Assembly: GCF_900115435.1 (NCBI RefSeq)
Contig: NZ_FOWK01000006.1
Location: forward strand, 100,380 to 164,379
Direction: 5' to 3'
Length of the DNA: 64,000 nt
DNA from: Prevotella sp. tf2-5
GTDB taxonomy: Bacteria > Bacteroidota > Bacteroidia > Bacteroidales > Bacteroidaceae
The notes under the pieces are model-generated. The model was not told the DNA's origin and did no database searches. It was given only the letters and a program-made list of their open reading frames with translations. Below are positions 53,460-61,875 of the stretch, piece by piece. Position numbers and translations under genes: made by a program. Position 1 is the first letter of the stretch. The number at the start of each line of letters is the position of its first letter.

Positions 53460-54974
53460 TTAGGCATTAGGAAAAGGAGTTTCAGGTGGCGGGAAAGGCA
53501 TATTATTCATAGACGAGCCGATGATCTCTCCACCATCTGTTGGCGGACGATTACCAATCCTATTATCCTCTTCATTCTCAAAGCGAGTATATTCCCCTTT
53601 GAAGTCCATCATGACAATACCTACGGCGCCCTTACGATGTTTCGAAATGATAACCTCAGCCTTTCCACGATAGTCTATCGAACCATCCTCACTCTGATAG
53701 AGACCATAGTATTCTGGACGATGCAGAAAGATCACCATATCCGCATCCTGTTCGATGGCTCCTGACTCTCGAAGGTCAGAGAGCCGAGGACGTTTCCCTT
53801 CTGGTCCTTCACGAGTATCCACCCCACGATTCAACTGACTCAAAGCGATGACTGGGATATTAAACTCCTTCGCCATCCCTTTCAAGGCACGTGATATCAG
53901 AGATATCTCCTCCTGACGGTTATTATACCTCATACCACTGGCAGTCATCAATTGCAGGTAGTCCACCATCACCAACTCAATGTGATGCTCCTTAATCAGC
54001 CGACGTATCTTCGTTCTTAGTTCCATCACAGAAATACCTTCCGTGTCATCTACATATAATGGTGCTTCCAACAGACTATTCAGATGCTTGTCGAGTCTCT
54101 CCCAGTCATCACGTTTTAACTGTCCGCTCATCAGTTTATGTCCTTCTATCTGACAATTATTCGCCATCAGGCGGTTAGCCAGTTGCACACTCGTCATCTC
54201 CAGGGAGAAGAACGCCATTGGTATCTTCTGGTCTACCGCTATATTTTTCGCCAGCGAGAGGGCAAAAGCCGTCTTACCCATAGCAGGTCGTCCGGCAATG
54301 ATCACCAGATCAGATTTCTGCCATCCACACGTCATATCATCGAGTTTATAGAAACCTGTCGAGATACCCGTCAGTCCTCCTTTATTCGCATAGGCGGCCT
54401 CCACGATCTTTACTGCCTGGTTGACTATCGGACCCAACACAGAATAGTCCTTCTTCACGCTCTTCTGAGAAATCTCAAGAAGCTGGCTGTCCGCTTCCTG
54501 AATCACATCTTTGATATCGTAGGTCTCATCGAACGTTTTCTTTCCGATGACACTGACATAGTGAGCCATCTGTCGCGACAGATATTTCTCTGCCACCACT
54601 CTGGCATGATACTCGATATTGGCAGACGTGACCACCATCGAGCTCAATTCTGCGATATAGCCAGGACCACCTATCTCAAGGAGTCGTCCAGTCTTCTCCA
54701 GTTTGTCCACTACTGTCAGCACATCCACGGGACTCTCTTCCATGCTGAGTTGCTGGATAGCCTCATACACCATCTGGTTCCTTGGCTCATAGAAACTCTC
54801 TGGACGCAACAAGTCACACACCTCCAGATAGGCATCTTTGTCTATCATCAACGCCCCCAGCACAGCTTTCTCCATATCAGGAGCCTGCGGCATCACATGT
54901 GCTAAGCTAAAGTCCAAGGGTTGTTGTCCACTCCTACCCTGTTTCCTTGTATATTGATTCTTTTGATCTGTCAT
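53460..54974 (-). CDS. dnaB: Replicative DNA helicase DnaB
   Basis: The hexameric fork helicase has 504 residues. An N-terminal helical domain (PQAPDMEKAVLGALMIDKDA) is followed by the RecA-like ATPase with Walker A IIAGRPAMGKTAFALSLAKN, MAFFSLEMTSVQLANRL, Walker B VMVDYLQLM, and the late motif SDLRESGAIEQDADMVIFLH. The promoter has TATCTTTG at 55002-54995 with CTTG 20 bp upstream. A small WYL-like gene follows. Confidence 0.97.
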   Translation of the reverse strand: MTDQKNQYTRKQGRSGQQPLDFSLAHVMPQAPDMEKAVLGALMIDKDAYLEVCDLLRPESFYEPRNQMVYEAIQQLSMEESPVDVLTVVDKLEKTGRLLEIGGPGYIAELSSMVVTSANIEYHARVVAEKYLSRQMAHYVSVIGKKTFDETYDIKDVIQEADSQLLEISQKSVKKDYSVLGPIVNQAVKIVEAAYANKGGLTGISTGFYKLDDMTCGWQKSDLVIIAGRPAMGKTAFALSLAKNIAVDQKIPMAFFSLEMTSVQLANRLMANNCQIEGHKLMSGQLKRDDWERLDKHLNSLLEAPLYVDDTEGISVMELRTKIRRLIKEHHIELVMVDYLQLMTASGMRYNNRQEEISLISRALKGMAKEFNIPVIALSQLNRGVDTREGPEGKRPRLSDLRESGAIEQDADMVIFLHRPEYYGLYQSEDGSIDYRGKAEVIISKHRKGAVGIVMMDFKGEYTRFENEEDNRIGNRPPTDGGEIIGSSMNNMPFPPPETPFPNA

Positions 54975-54994
54975 AATATAAAATTGTTTGATTG

Positions 54995-55026
54995 CAAAGA
55001 TAGGATTTTACCTATTTGCAACCAAG
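54995..55026 (-). promoter_or_regulatory. Promoter of dnaB
   Basis: TATCTTTG on the minus strand, 20 bp after CTTG (one base from TTTG), 20 bp before the start. Confidence 0.6.
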
Positions 55027-55069
55027 CAATTTCGCCCCGCAAGGCTTGTGAAAATGAAAAAATTATCTC

Positions 55070-55145
55070 TTACATCATACATCTTCCATCAGACATCATA
55101 CATCTTCCATCAGACATCTTACATCATCCATCATCCATCTTCCAT
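55070..55145. repeat. CATC low-complexity array, locus 3
   Basis: Units CATCATACATCTTCCATCAG repeat about three times in the gap upstream of dnaB, ending at the palindromic element at 55147. Confidence 0.8.
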
Positions 55146-55146
55146 G

Positions 55147-55240
55147 GGCTCCTCGGTGAAGGTCCCTCCCCAAGCCCCCATAGTAGGTTCTCTTTTATAG
55201 AGAACTACGTATGGGGCTTGGAGCCTTCACCTCGGAGGCT
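55147..55240. mobile_element. Approximately 94-bp palindromic element (MITE-like)
   Basis: Left arm GGCTCCTCGGTGAAGG, CCCCAAGCCCCCATAGTAGG and TTCTC are matched by the right arm GAGAACTACGTATGGGGCTT followed by GGAGCCTTCACCTCGGAGGCT, around TTTTATA. The arms are imperfect complements over about 43 bp. It codes for nothing. Such elements are moved or spread by transposases elsewhere. Confidence 0.6.
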
Positions 55241-55255
55241 GCGGCATCGTATATG

Positions 55256-55951
55256 CTAAGTAATTTGTGGAAATGTGGCAAACAATTCCAAAGCCTGAGC
55301 AGTCTCTTCTATTAATTTAGTCTTTACAAAGTTCTTAGTTCGTGTATTATCAATAACCTCACCAAGTCCCTGCATCAACAATTTAGGACTGGCTTCGCGT
55401 ACTCTCTGTGAGCACCACGCTGCATATTCGACAACAGTTTTGCCTGTACGTTCTTTGATAATGTTTTCATTGATACTGGCATGTATCTGCTGCAAGAAAA
55501 ACCAGACATCAAAGACATCACGAGGCGAAAGTCTTTCACCCATAGCACATAACTTGTGAGCAAACATATCGGGAATTGTTAGCACGCGGATGTCAGTTCC
55601 TGCTAAGTTCTTGGTCTCATAATGATTCTCGTATTGTCGGTTAGATATTTCAACTTTCAACATTCTTTCACCTTTCCCATAATCCAGCACCAAGACAGGT
55701 CCATTAAGTTTCTTGGCTTCGTCGTCGATAGTGCCGAACCGCAACAATATCTGGCGAATTTTATTGTACACAACATCTTGTTTACTCATATCCAAAAGAT
55801 TAAAGTCAAGATCGGTAGAGAATCTTGGCAAATTATGAAAAAACATGAGTGCAGTGCCTCCCTTGAAACCTAAGATATTACATAAGTCCTTGTCCTTGAA
55901 AATAAGGCTTAGGATTTGTGCCATATATAATTTGTGCTTTTGCTTATCCAT
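55256..55951 (-). CDS. AbiEii-type nucleotidyltransferase toxin
   Basis: The product (231 residues) has the AbiEii/MenT nucleotidyltransferase motif GGTALMFFHNLPRFSTDLDF, with the G-T...D-D catalytic pair, and TIPDMFAHKLCAMGERLSPR. AbiE systems stop phage growth by a type IV toxin-antitoxin mechanism; related MenT toxins add nucleotides to tRNA. The antitoxin gene ends 6 bp upstream. Length is a little below the usual 280. Confidence 0.85.
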   Translation of the reverse strand: MDKQKHKLYMAQILSLIFKDKDLCNILGFKGGTALMFFHNLPRFSTDLDFNLLDMSKQDVVYNKIRQILLRFGTIDDEAKKLNGPVLVLDYGKGERMLKVEISNRQYENHYETKNLAGTDIRVLTIPDMFAHKLCAMGERLSPRDVFDVWFFLQQIHASINENIIKERTGKTVVEYAAWCSQRVREASPKLLMQGLGEVIDNTRTKNFVKTKLIEETAQALELFATFPQIT

Positions 55952-55957
55952 GATTAA

Positions 55958-56536
55958 TTAGAGTTTTATATTCAACAATTTAGAAACGCGTTCATTGAGT
56001 TTTGTGGAACGATAGAGAGGCAATAATTCACGTATTATCTTCACAGACAAAGGGCGCAAATTATCGAAATAACAGTTACCTGAACTCAGATACATCATAT
56101 CCAGGAAAGCCCTCTCAGGAATAGCGATGGCAATATTATCACGCTGTTCAATGCCCTCCATTCCAATCCACAATTCAGGATTTATCTTGCGATATTGATA
56201 TAATCTATTGTCAATTTCGACGGTACGACTTAAATAACTGATACATGTTATAGAGTCATCCCATTGAAATACAACGCCTGCACGCTGCAAGACATATTCC
56301 ATGGAAATGTACGACGGACGGAATAAACTACAAGCCATTTCCTGAACATCATATTTCAGTTTAGTATAGATACCCCTTCTTGGATTGAGTATCTTGCCAT
56401 CATTGGTGTAATAGTGTAATGACTTCGTAATCCTCTTGCTATCGTCAAGTCCCGACAGCATCAGTAAAGACTGTATTGTGAATACAGTTCTTGGACTGCT
56501 CAAGACCACCTGAAGTAGATTGATTTGTGACCCCAT
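55958..56536 (-). CDS. AbiEi-like antitoxin/transcriptional regulator
   Basis: I start at MGSQINLLQVVLSSPRTVFT; the longer TTG frame to 56575 overlaps the -7 box. The 192-residue product has an N-terminal winged helix (LDDSKRITKSLHYYTNDGKI, then RRGIYTKLKYD) and a C-terminal domain with IAIPERAFLDMMYLSSGN, the AbiEi pattern. It would repress its own promoter and neutralise the toxin. No clear operator repeat is visible. Confidence 0.82.
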   Translation of the reverse strand: MGSQINLLQVVLSSPRTVFTIQSLLMLSGLDDSKRITKSLHYYTNDGKILNPRRGIYTKLKYDVQEMACSLFRPSYISMEYVLQRAGVVFQWDDSITCISYLSRTVEIDNRLYQYRKINPELWIGMEGIEQRDNIAIAIPERAFLDMMYLSSGNCYFDNLRPLSVKIIRELLPLYRSTKLNERVSKLLNIKL

Positions 56537-56564
56537 AATACGATTAATTAGTATTTTCAGTTCA

Positions 56565-56596
56565 CAAAAGTACAAATAATAATTGAAACAACCAAA
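56565..56596 (-). promoter_or_regulatory. Promoter of the AbiE pair
   Basis: TTTG (56596-56593) and TACTTTTG (56572-56565) on the minus strand are 20 bp apart, 28 bp before the chosen start. Confidence 0.75.
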
Positions 56597-56610
56597 CTTT
56601 TTACTAAAAA

Positions 56611-56660
56611 GTGGTCATGAAGGTCATTAAGGTCATTTGTCATTAAGGATTTCAGATTTG
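56611..56660. repeat. Single arm of the GGTCATTTGTCATTAAG inverted repeat
   Basis: About 50 bp are nearly identical to the left arm at 52834-52883 (GTGGTCATGAAGGTCA, GGTCATTTGTCATTAAGGAT). No core or right arm follows, so this is a broken copy. Confidence 0.75.
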
Positions 56661-56663
56661 TAC

Positions 56664-56706
56664 ATCACCCATCTTCCATCAGCCATCTTACATCAGCCAT
56701 CATCTT
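56664..56706. repeat. CATC low-complexity array, locus 4
   Basis: CATCACCCATCTTCCATCAG and CCATCTTACATCAGC units lie against a remnant of the LPRDLVxWE family. Confidence 0.75.
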
Positions 56707-56752
56707 CCCACACCACTAAATCACGAGGAAGAGCAATCTTCTTGGAATCGTT
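56693..56752 (-). pseudogene. Truncated 3' end of an LPRDLVxWE family gene
   Basis: The minus strand encodes NDSKKIALPRDLVVWEDDG between two in-frame stops. The 34 bp from 56697 to 56730 are identical to the 3' end of copy 1 (from 49608 on). The rest of the gene is missing. Confidence 0.75.
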
Positions 56753-56802
56753 TCAGGACTATTACCCCTATTCTTCTTTGTTCAAAAAATATTGTTAAAT
56801 GT

Positions 56803-56833
56803 TTTGTGTAATAAAGAAAAAAGTGTATCTTTG
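56803..56833 (+). promoter_or_regulatory. Promoter of the second AAA_14 gene
   Basis: TTTG (56803-56806) and TATCTTTG (56826-56833) are 19 bp apart, 42 bp before the start. Confidence 0.7.
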
Positions 56834-56875
56834 TGGCAAAAATCTGTAGCTTGCTACAAAAATATTCCATAAAAT

Positions 56876-58111
56876 ATGATTTTTGAACGTAAAACATACC
56901 TACAACAACTTGTCTCAGCAGAAGGAAATGGGATGATTAAAGTGATTACAGGTATTCGTCGATGCGGTAAGTCTTTCTTGCTTTTCAATATCTTTCATGA
57001 TTACCTAATAGGAAAAGGAATTCAGGAGAGTCATATCATTCAAGTGAATCTGGAAGACCGTAGGAACAAGCGGTTACGAAACCCCGATGCGTTATTGGAA
57101 TACATCGACAAACAGATAACGGATAATGAGATATATTACATTCTACTGGACGAGATTCAACTGGTACCTGAGTTTGAGGACGTGCTGAACTCATATCTTC
57201 ACGTCAAGAACACAGAGGTATATGTGACTGGTTCGAATGCGAAATTCCTGTCGAAGGATGTCATCACAGAATTTAGGGGACGTGGCTGGGAGATTCGTGT
57301 GCATCCATTGAGTTTTGGCGAGTATTATGAAGCTGTAGGAGGTGAAAAGGCTGCCGCATTAGAGACTTACTATTTATATGGTGGGCTTCCTGGAGTGATA
57401 CAGTTTGATACACCTGCAGAGAAACAAAACTATCTGCGTGAGATATTCGAAACTGTATATCTGAAAGATGTATTGGAACGTCATCATCTGCAGAATTCAG
57501 ATGGTATGCGTGAGCTAATACGCATATTAGCCTCTAGCATTGGCTCAAGTACTAATGTGCGACGGATTGCGAACACGTTCAAGTCTGCTGTTGGCATTGA
57601 GATAGGGTCCAACACTATTTCGCGTTATCTTGAGCATTTACAAGATTCGTTTATCATTAATGAAGCGTTGCGTTATAACGTGAAAGGACGCAAGTATATC
57701 GGCACAGAAACAAAATACTATTTTGAGGATTTGGGCATTAGAAACGCTATCCTTGATTTTCGCCAGATAGAATACAACCACATCATGGAGAACGTAGTTT
57801 ATAATGAATTACGAAAGCAAGGATATAGCGTGGATGTTGGACTTGTTGAGACCATCAAACGTAATGCAGAAGGCAGAAATGTACGTAGCAAACTGGAAAT
57901 TGACTTCGTAGTGAATCGTCATGATGAACGCATCTATATCCAGTCTGCTTATGCATTGCCGGACAAGGAAAAGGTGGATCAGGAGCAGGCTTCATTATTG
58001 AAAGTACCTGATGGGTTCAAGAAAATGATAATTGCTGGCGATCGCTATCGGTCAAATTATAATGAAGAGGGAATTCTAGTAATGGGCATTTTTGATTTTT
58101 TGACCAACTAA
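56876..58111 (+). CDS. AAA_14/DUF4143 family ATPase (second copy)
   Basis: The 411-residue P-loop protein has Walker A VITGIRRCGKSFLLFNIFHD, Walker B YYILLDEIQLVPEFEDVLNS, and a sensor YVTGSNAKFLSKDVITEFRG. The C-terminal DUF4143 domain carries ENVVYNELRKQGYSVDVGLV and KLEIDFVV. It differs clearly from the copy at 26 kb. Single-gene units of this kind are frequent in variable regions of Bacteroidales; the role is unknown. Confidence 0.85.
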   Translation: MIFERKTYLQQLVSAEGNGMIKVITGIRRCGKSFLLFNIFHDYLIGKGIQESHIIQVNLEDRRNKRLRNPDALLEYIDKQITDNEIYYILLDEIQLVPEFEDVLNSYLHVKNTEVYVTGSNAKFLSKDVITEFRGRGWEIRVHPLSFGEYYEAVGGEKAAALETYYLYGGLPGVIQFDTPAEKQNYLREIFETVYLKDVLERHHLQNSDGMRELIRILASSIGSSTNVRRIANTFKSAVGIEIGSNTISRYLEHLQDSFIINEALRYNVKGRKYIGTETKYYFEDLGIRNAILDFRQIEYNHIMENVVYNELRKQGYSVDVGLVETIKRNAEGRNVRSKLEIDFVVNRHDERIYIQSAYALPDKEKVDQEQASLLKVPDGFKKMIIAGDRYRSNYNEEGILVMGIFDFLTN

Positions 58112-58116
58112 AATCA

Positions 58117-58148
58117 TCCCTCAGCCATCTTACATCTTCCATCAACCC
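58117..58148. repeat. CATC low-complexity array, locus 5
   Basis: CAGCCATCTTACATCTTCCATC lies between the AAA_14 stop and the end of the second LPRDLVxWE gene. Confidence 0.65.
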
Positions 58149-58152
58149 TCTT

Positions 58153-58671
58153 TTATTCCCAGATAACTAAATCACGAGGGAGCGTGATTTTCTTAGGCTC
58201 ACCACGTAAGCCATCGATATAATAATGACGGGCAAGATGGTCATCAAACTGACCAATAAAGGCACCACGAATCCTAGCACATTTCTCATTGATGGAGTTC
58301 AACATAGGATTCGTCACATCCTCGATGCTCTGCACCACCCTCTCACTCATTCCCATGGGCTTCAACCTCACATAAATCCTCGTCAACTCCTCCCGATAGT
58401 CAGGCAGATTTTTAAAAGCGATCCCCTCTGGATGCTTAAGAAACAGTAAGTACACCGCCTTCACCAGAGGTTCCATGTGTACCTCTTTGCGCTCATCACC
58501 AAGGAATATCTTGTAGTTCTTGCTGATGAACAGTTTAAGCAAAGGCTGTTCAGTATGAAAAAGAGCGGTTATCTCCTTCTCACTCATGCCATACTCCTTA
58601 AGTTTCTGAACCTTCTCCTTCACTTCTTTCAAAAGCTTCTGTTTGTCTTCGTTGTTGTGTGTGTTTGTCAT
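58153..58671 (-). CDS. Uncharacterised family protein ending in LPRDLVxWE (copy 2)
   Basis: The product (172 residues) starts with a charged coiled region (EDKQKLLKEVKEKVQKLKEY) and shares with copy 1 the blocks KAVYLLFLKHPEGIAFKNLP, DYREEL, NSINEKCARIRGAFIGQFDD and KKITLPRDLVIWE. It is the last gene of the helicase gene set, 52 bp after the helicase stop. No catalytic motif is evident. Confidence 0.72.
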   Translation of the reverse strand: MTNTHNNEDKQKLLKEVKEKVQKLKEYGMSEKEITALFHTEQPLLKLFISKNYKIFLGDERKEVHMEPLVKAVYLLFLKHPEGIAFKNLPDYREELTRIYVRLKPMGMSERVVQSIEDVTNPMLNSINEKCARIRGAFIGQFDDHLARHYYIDGLRGEPKKITLPRDLVIWE

Positions 58672-58723
58672 AGTAGTTTAGTTATGTAGTTGATATTCTT
58701 GTTTCCTGATTATTTGTCACGTT

Positions 58724-60769
58724 TCACTCGTCTGTGAATACCTGTTTTCTAATCAACCGAAGCAGGTATTCAACAGCCTTTGGAGCCTTCTCATGTGCCG
58801 TTCGGAGCCTCTGAGCAAACTCCTCCTCAGTGATGTCTGAGTTAAAATCATCCACTAACTCACGAGGATCATCCGATGCCTTCACCAGCGACAACCCCTT
58901 ACGCTTCATAAGGTAACGAAGTGAAAGAATGCCCTTATCGTATTTAGGTCTTGCCTTTAACAGTTCCTGCATCAGATTCAGTCCAGGATCTCCAATATGC
59001 AACTCATTAAGCATAGCAATCATGTAAAGAACCTTCACATCAGGAGTTGACATGTCAAAGACATCGCCCATCAGTACGTTCACAGCATCAGCCTCTTGAT
59101 AGCGTTCAAGTTTTGCAAGACAGCGAGACTTCACATAGAGAACCTCTTGACACTGATGTTGCGACAGCACACTATCTGCATAAGCCAAAGCCTGCTCATA
59201 CTTTCCTGCATAGAGGCTTAGCAAAGCAACAAGGAACTTAGGTGCCCAATGATCTGCGGCTATCAATTCTTCAGGTACCTCATCAATACATCCGAAAAGC
59301 TCTTCGTCACAGATGACTGTGTCAAGGAATCGTTTTGCCTGTTGCATGGCTTCCTTGATGTCACCATCTGCAGCCTTCTTCTGTACCAACATCAGGTATT
59401 GCTTGGCAGCCTCATCATAGTCATGGTGGGCAAGCAATTGATAGACTGCCTTGCCACTCTCTATCTCATTACTGATGACATGCTCGTCATTATAGCCACT
59501 GGCATACGACAACACTTCACGACTCGTATGAGCATACTGAGGAATGATAGGACGTGAGAGGAACAAACCATCAAGCGAACGGACACGACTCAATGCCACA
59601 TATAGTTGACCAGCAGCAAACATCCCTCTACTCAAATCAAGATAGAGCTTGTCGAAAGTCATTCCCTGACTCTTGTGTACAGTGATAGCCCAAGCCAATC
59701 GAAGCGGATACTGCGTAAAGGTTCCCATCAGCTCCTTCTTCATCTTTCGCTCTTCCTTGTCGTATTCATAACTATACGACTCCCAGGAGCAGTTAGGCAC
59801 TACATAGGTAGCTCCACCAGTAGTTACCTGTATCTCGTCCTTTGCCAGTTTTGTTACCGTTCCAATGGTGCCATTCACCCAACGCTTATGCTGGTCGTTG
59901 CGAGTGAACATCACCTGAGCACCCACCTTCAGTTTCAAGGTCATATCCACAGGGAATCGCTTTTCCTCGAACTTTCCTGTAACAGTTCCCTCATAAGTGT
60001 ATTCCTCAGCCTCAATCTCTGCCAGACATTTTTGGTTAACCGAATCGGCAGTACAGTTTCGAGAAGCCAACGTAATCACCATACCATCCTCTTTTGTTGG
60101 CTGGCACACACGCTCATTTAGACGCATCAGAATCTCAGGAGTTGTCTTGTTCAGACGAACACTCTCCAGAATCTTGAGGAATACCTCATCTTCCTGACGA
60201 TAGACCTTCTGGAACTCAATCTTCACCACACGCATGCGCTTGATGGCATCTGCCTTGTAGAAAAAGCAGTCATCGGCATGATAAAGGTCATGCATCAAAT
60301 CGCTTTCCACGCCTTTCTTCAGGACAGGGGGCAACTGGAACATATCACCTACGAAGATCATCTGCTTGCCACCAAAAGGCAACGAAGAACGAAGTGTTTT
60401 ACGCATCGTATAGTCTATGGCATCAATGATGTCACAACGTACCATCGACACCTCATCTATAATAATGGTGTCCGTATGGATGAGCGTCAAGATCCTTGCC
60501 TCGTTCATCTTACCCAATGTGCCAGGAGTACAGACATCCATTGGTAGTCCGAAAAACGAGTGAATGGTGTCACCACCAGCCAAGATAGCTGCCACACCAG
60601 TAGGAGCCAGTGTGATAAACTGCTTATCCACCATCTTCTGCACATTGCGCAGAAAAGTCGTCTTACCTGTTCCTGCCCTACCTGTAAGGAAGAAACTACT
60701 GTTGGTGTTGGCAATCAGCTCGAAAGCCATCACCTGCTGCTTGTTCTGTGTGTCGATCATGTTCTCCAT
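58724..60769 (-). CDS. Pif1-like helicase with TPR-like C-terminus
   Basis: The 681-residue protein opens with a superfamily 1 core: Walker A FFLTGRAGTGKTTFLRN (residues 26-42), TLAPTGVAAILAGGDTIHSF, Walker B DTIIIDEVSMVRCDIIDAI, GGKQMIFVGDMFQLPPVLKK and the late motifs LAWAITVHKSQGMTFDKLYL and YVALSRVRSLDGLFLS. From about residue 430 on, the helical C-terminus resembles TPRs (YLMLVQKKAADGDIKEAMQQ, CLAKLERYQEADAVNVLMGD). Pif1 helicases unwind G-quadruplexes and DNA-RNA hybrids. Start 2 bp after the preceding gene points to coupled translation. Confidence 0.87.
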   Translation of the reverse strand: MENMIDTQNKQQVMAFELIANTNSSFFLTGRAGTGKTTFLRNVQKMVDKQFITLAPTGVAAILAGGDTIHSFFGLPMDVCTPGTLGKMNEARILTLIHTDTIIIDEVSMVRCDIIDAIDYTMRKTLRSSLPFGGKQMIFVGDMFQLPPVLKKGVESDLMHDLYHADDCFFYKADAIKRMRVVKIEFQKVYRQEDEVFLKILESVRLNKTTPEILMRLNERVCQPTKEDGMVITLASRNCTADSVNQKCLAEIEAEEYTYEGTVTGKFEEKRFPVDMTLKLKVGAQVMFTRNDQHKRWVNGTIGTVTKLAKDEIQVTTGGATYVVPNCSWESYSYEYDKEERKMKKELMGTFTQYPLRLAWAITVHKSQGMTFDKLYLDLSRGMFAAGQLYVALSRVRSLDGLFLSRPIIPQYAHTSREVLSYASGYNDEHVISNEIESGKAVYQLLAHHDYDEAAKQYLMLVQKKAADGDIKEAMQQAKRFLDTVICDEELFGCIDEVPEELIAADHWAPKFLVALLSLYAGKYEQALAYADSVLSQHQCQEVLYVKSRCLAKLERYQEADAVNVLMGDVFDMSTPDVKVLYMIAMLNELHIGDPGLNLMQELLKARPKYDKGILSLRYLMKRKGLSLVKASDDPRELVDDFNSDITEEEFAQRLRTAHEKAPKAVEYLLRLIRKQVFTDE

Positions 60770-60771
60770 AG

Positions 60772-61278
60772 TTATCGCTGTTCTAGTTTGGGGAGTATCT
60801 GGGTTAAACGTGTGTTGAAGTCTGGATCAAGGAAACTCTTGTAGCATCCATTGATCAGTTCAGAGGCCTGTACTGCAATCTGCTCTTTTGGAGTGCTGAT
60901 CCGCTGAGTCTTCATGATACCAGTCAGGTAATCCTTCACCATCTGCTCCGACTCCTGACGGATAAATTCCTCATTGCGGAACACCTTATCGTAGTCGCGC
61001 TTCTGGATGAGCTCCATCTTCTGACCATTGAAAGCATAGAGTTCAATACTGTCGATGTAGGTCCAGCTATGGTAGAGTCCCACCTTCTCTACGATGACAA
61101 TCCGATCGCAAAAACGGATGCCAAGGTAGTAGCGATGCCCGTTACTACTCTCGTATTCATCACAGATGAACATCTTCTGGCTGTCATCCCATACTGGTAT
61201 GTGAACGCGTGGACTGCCGAAGGTTGGCAGGATACTGTCAAACAGATTCTTGTTGATAGCTTTGGTCAATGTTGCCAT
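60772..61278 (-). CDS. Unknown protein paralogous to its upstream neighbour (168 residues)
   Basis: The product shares with the 151-residue product upstream a central pattern: YYLGIRFCDRIVIVEKVGLY against MYYKAIRLSNRLMVYYDLGQ, IELYAFNGQKMELIQKRDYD against IKLYCFDGQRATLIAQKYWG, and similar C-terminal helices. No known domain is recognised. The beta-rich middle with a helical end could bind a partner or nucleic acid. It lies 2 bp before the helicase gene and so is very probably linked to it. Confidence 0.65.
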   Translation of the reverse strand: MATLTKAINKNLFDSILPTFGSPRVHIPVWDDSQKMFICDEYESSNGHRYYLGIRFCDRIVIVEKVGLYHSWTYIDSIELYAFNGQKMELIQKRDYDKVFRNEEFIRQESEQMVKDYLTGIMKTQRISTPKEQIAVQASELINGCYKSFLDPDFNTRLTQILPKLEQR

Positions 61279-61335
61279 AGTCTAGTCGTTTTTAATGGTT
61301 AAACTTTTGTTATCCTATGTCACAGGCAGTTGACC

Positions 61336-61791
61336 TTAGGCTAACTGCTTGCGTTGGGTCTCCTCTACCATGCCTCTTGCGAAGCTAGCCAGTTCTTGGT
61401 CGCTGACACGCGCTCCCTGTAATTTCAGTTGACCTTCCAGGAAGCCTTTCAGCATCAGGATGCTCTGCTCTTTGGCGAAGTACTCGTTGAAGATGCGGTA
61501 GTCGCTGCCACCCCAGTACTTCTGCGCGATCAGTGTTGCCCTCTGCCCATCGAAGCAATACAGCTTGATACCATTCAGGAAGGTATGAAGATACCCTTGC
61601 CCGAGGTCATAGTACACCATCAGTCTGTTCGACAGACGGATGGCTTTGTAATACATGTTACCCGCTGCACTTGTGTATCCTTTCGAAAGAAACACGTTCT
61701 TTGCTGCGTTGTAGGTCACTTGCTCACCAGAGAGTGCTGGCAGAGCCTTGGTTGCGATGGTCTGTAGTGCTGTGTTCATCATAGTATTCAT
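61336..61791 (-). CDS. Unknown protein of the helicase gene set (151 residues)
   Basis: The product has an Ala-rich N-terminus (MNTMMNTALQTIATKALPAL), a beta-rich centre shared with the 168-residue neighbour, and the C-terminus SILMLKGFLEGQLKLQGARV. Its start is preceded by the 56-bp element at 61803-61858, the same as upstream of the 90-residue gene. Function is unknown; the duplicate relation to the next gene suggests a hetero-pair. Confidence 0.65.
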   Translation of the reverse strand: MNTMMNTALQTIATKALPALSGEQVTYNAAKNVFLSKGYTSAAGNMYYKAIRLSNRLMVYYDLGQGYLHTFLNGIKLYCFDGQRATLIAQKYWGGSDYRIFNEYFAKEQSILMLKGFLEGQLKLQGARVSDQELASFARGMVEETQRKQLA

Positions 61792-61802
61792 CCTGTTTTA
61801 GT

Positions 61803-61858
61803 TCCCACCACTAACGTTTTGCAGCGTCAACTCTGGGGTGGTTTCAGAGATTGACGCT
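61803..61858 (-). promoter_or_regulatory. 56-bp conserved upstream element, copy 2
   Basis: Identical to the copy at 62167-62222. On the minus strand it contains AGCGTCAA and TTGACGCT around CTCTG/CAGAG, then GTTAGTGGTGGGA. It lies 12 bp before the 151-residue gene. Outside the shared 56 bp the flanking bases differ and there is no -7 box, so it works either in read-through RNA or as a protein-binding site. Confidence 0.7.
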
Positions 61859-61875
61859 TTTAATGGGTTGTTCAG

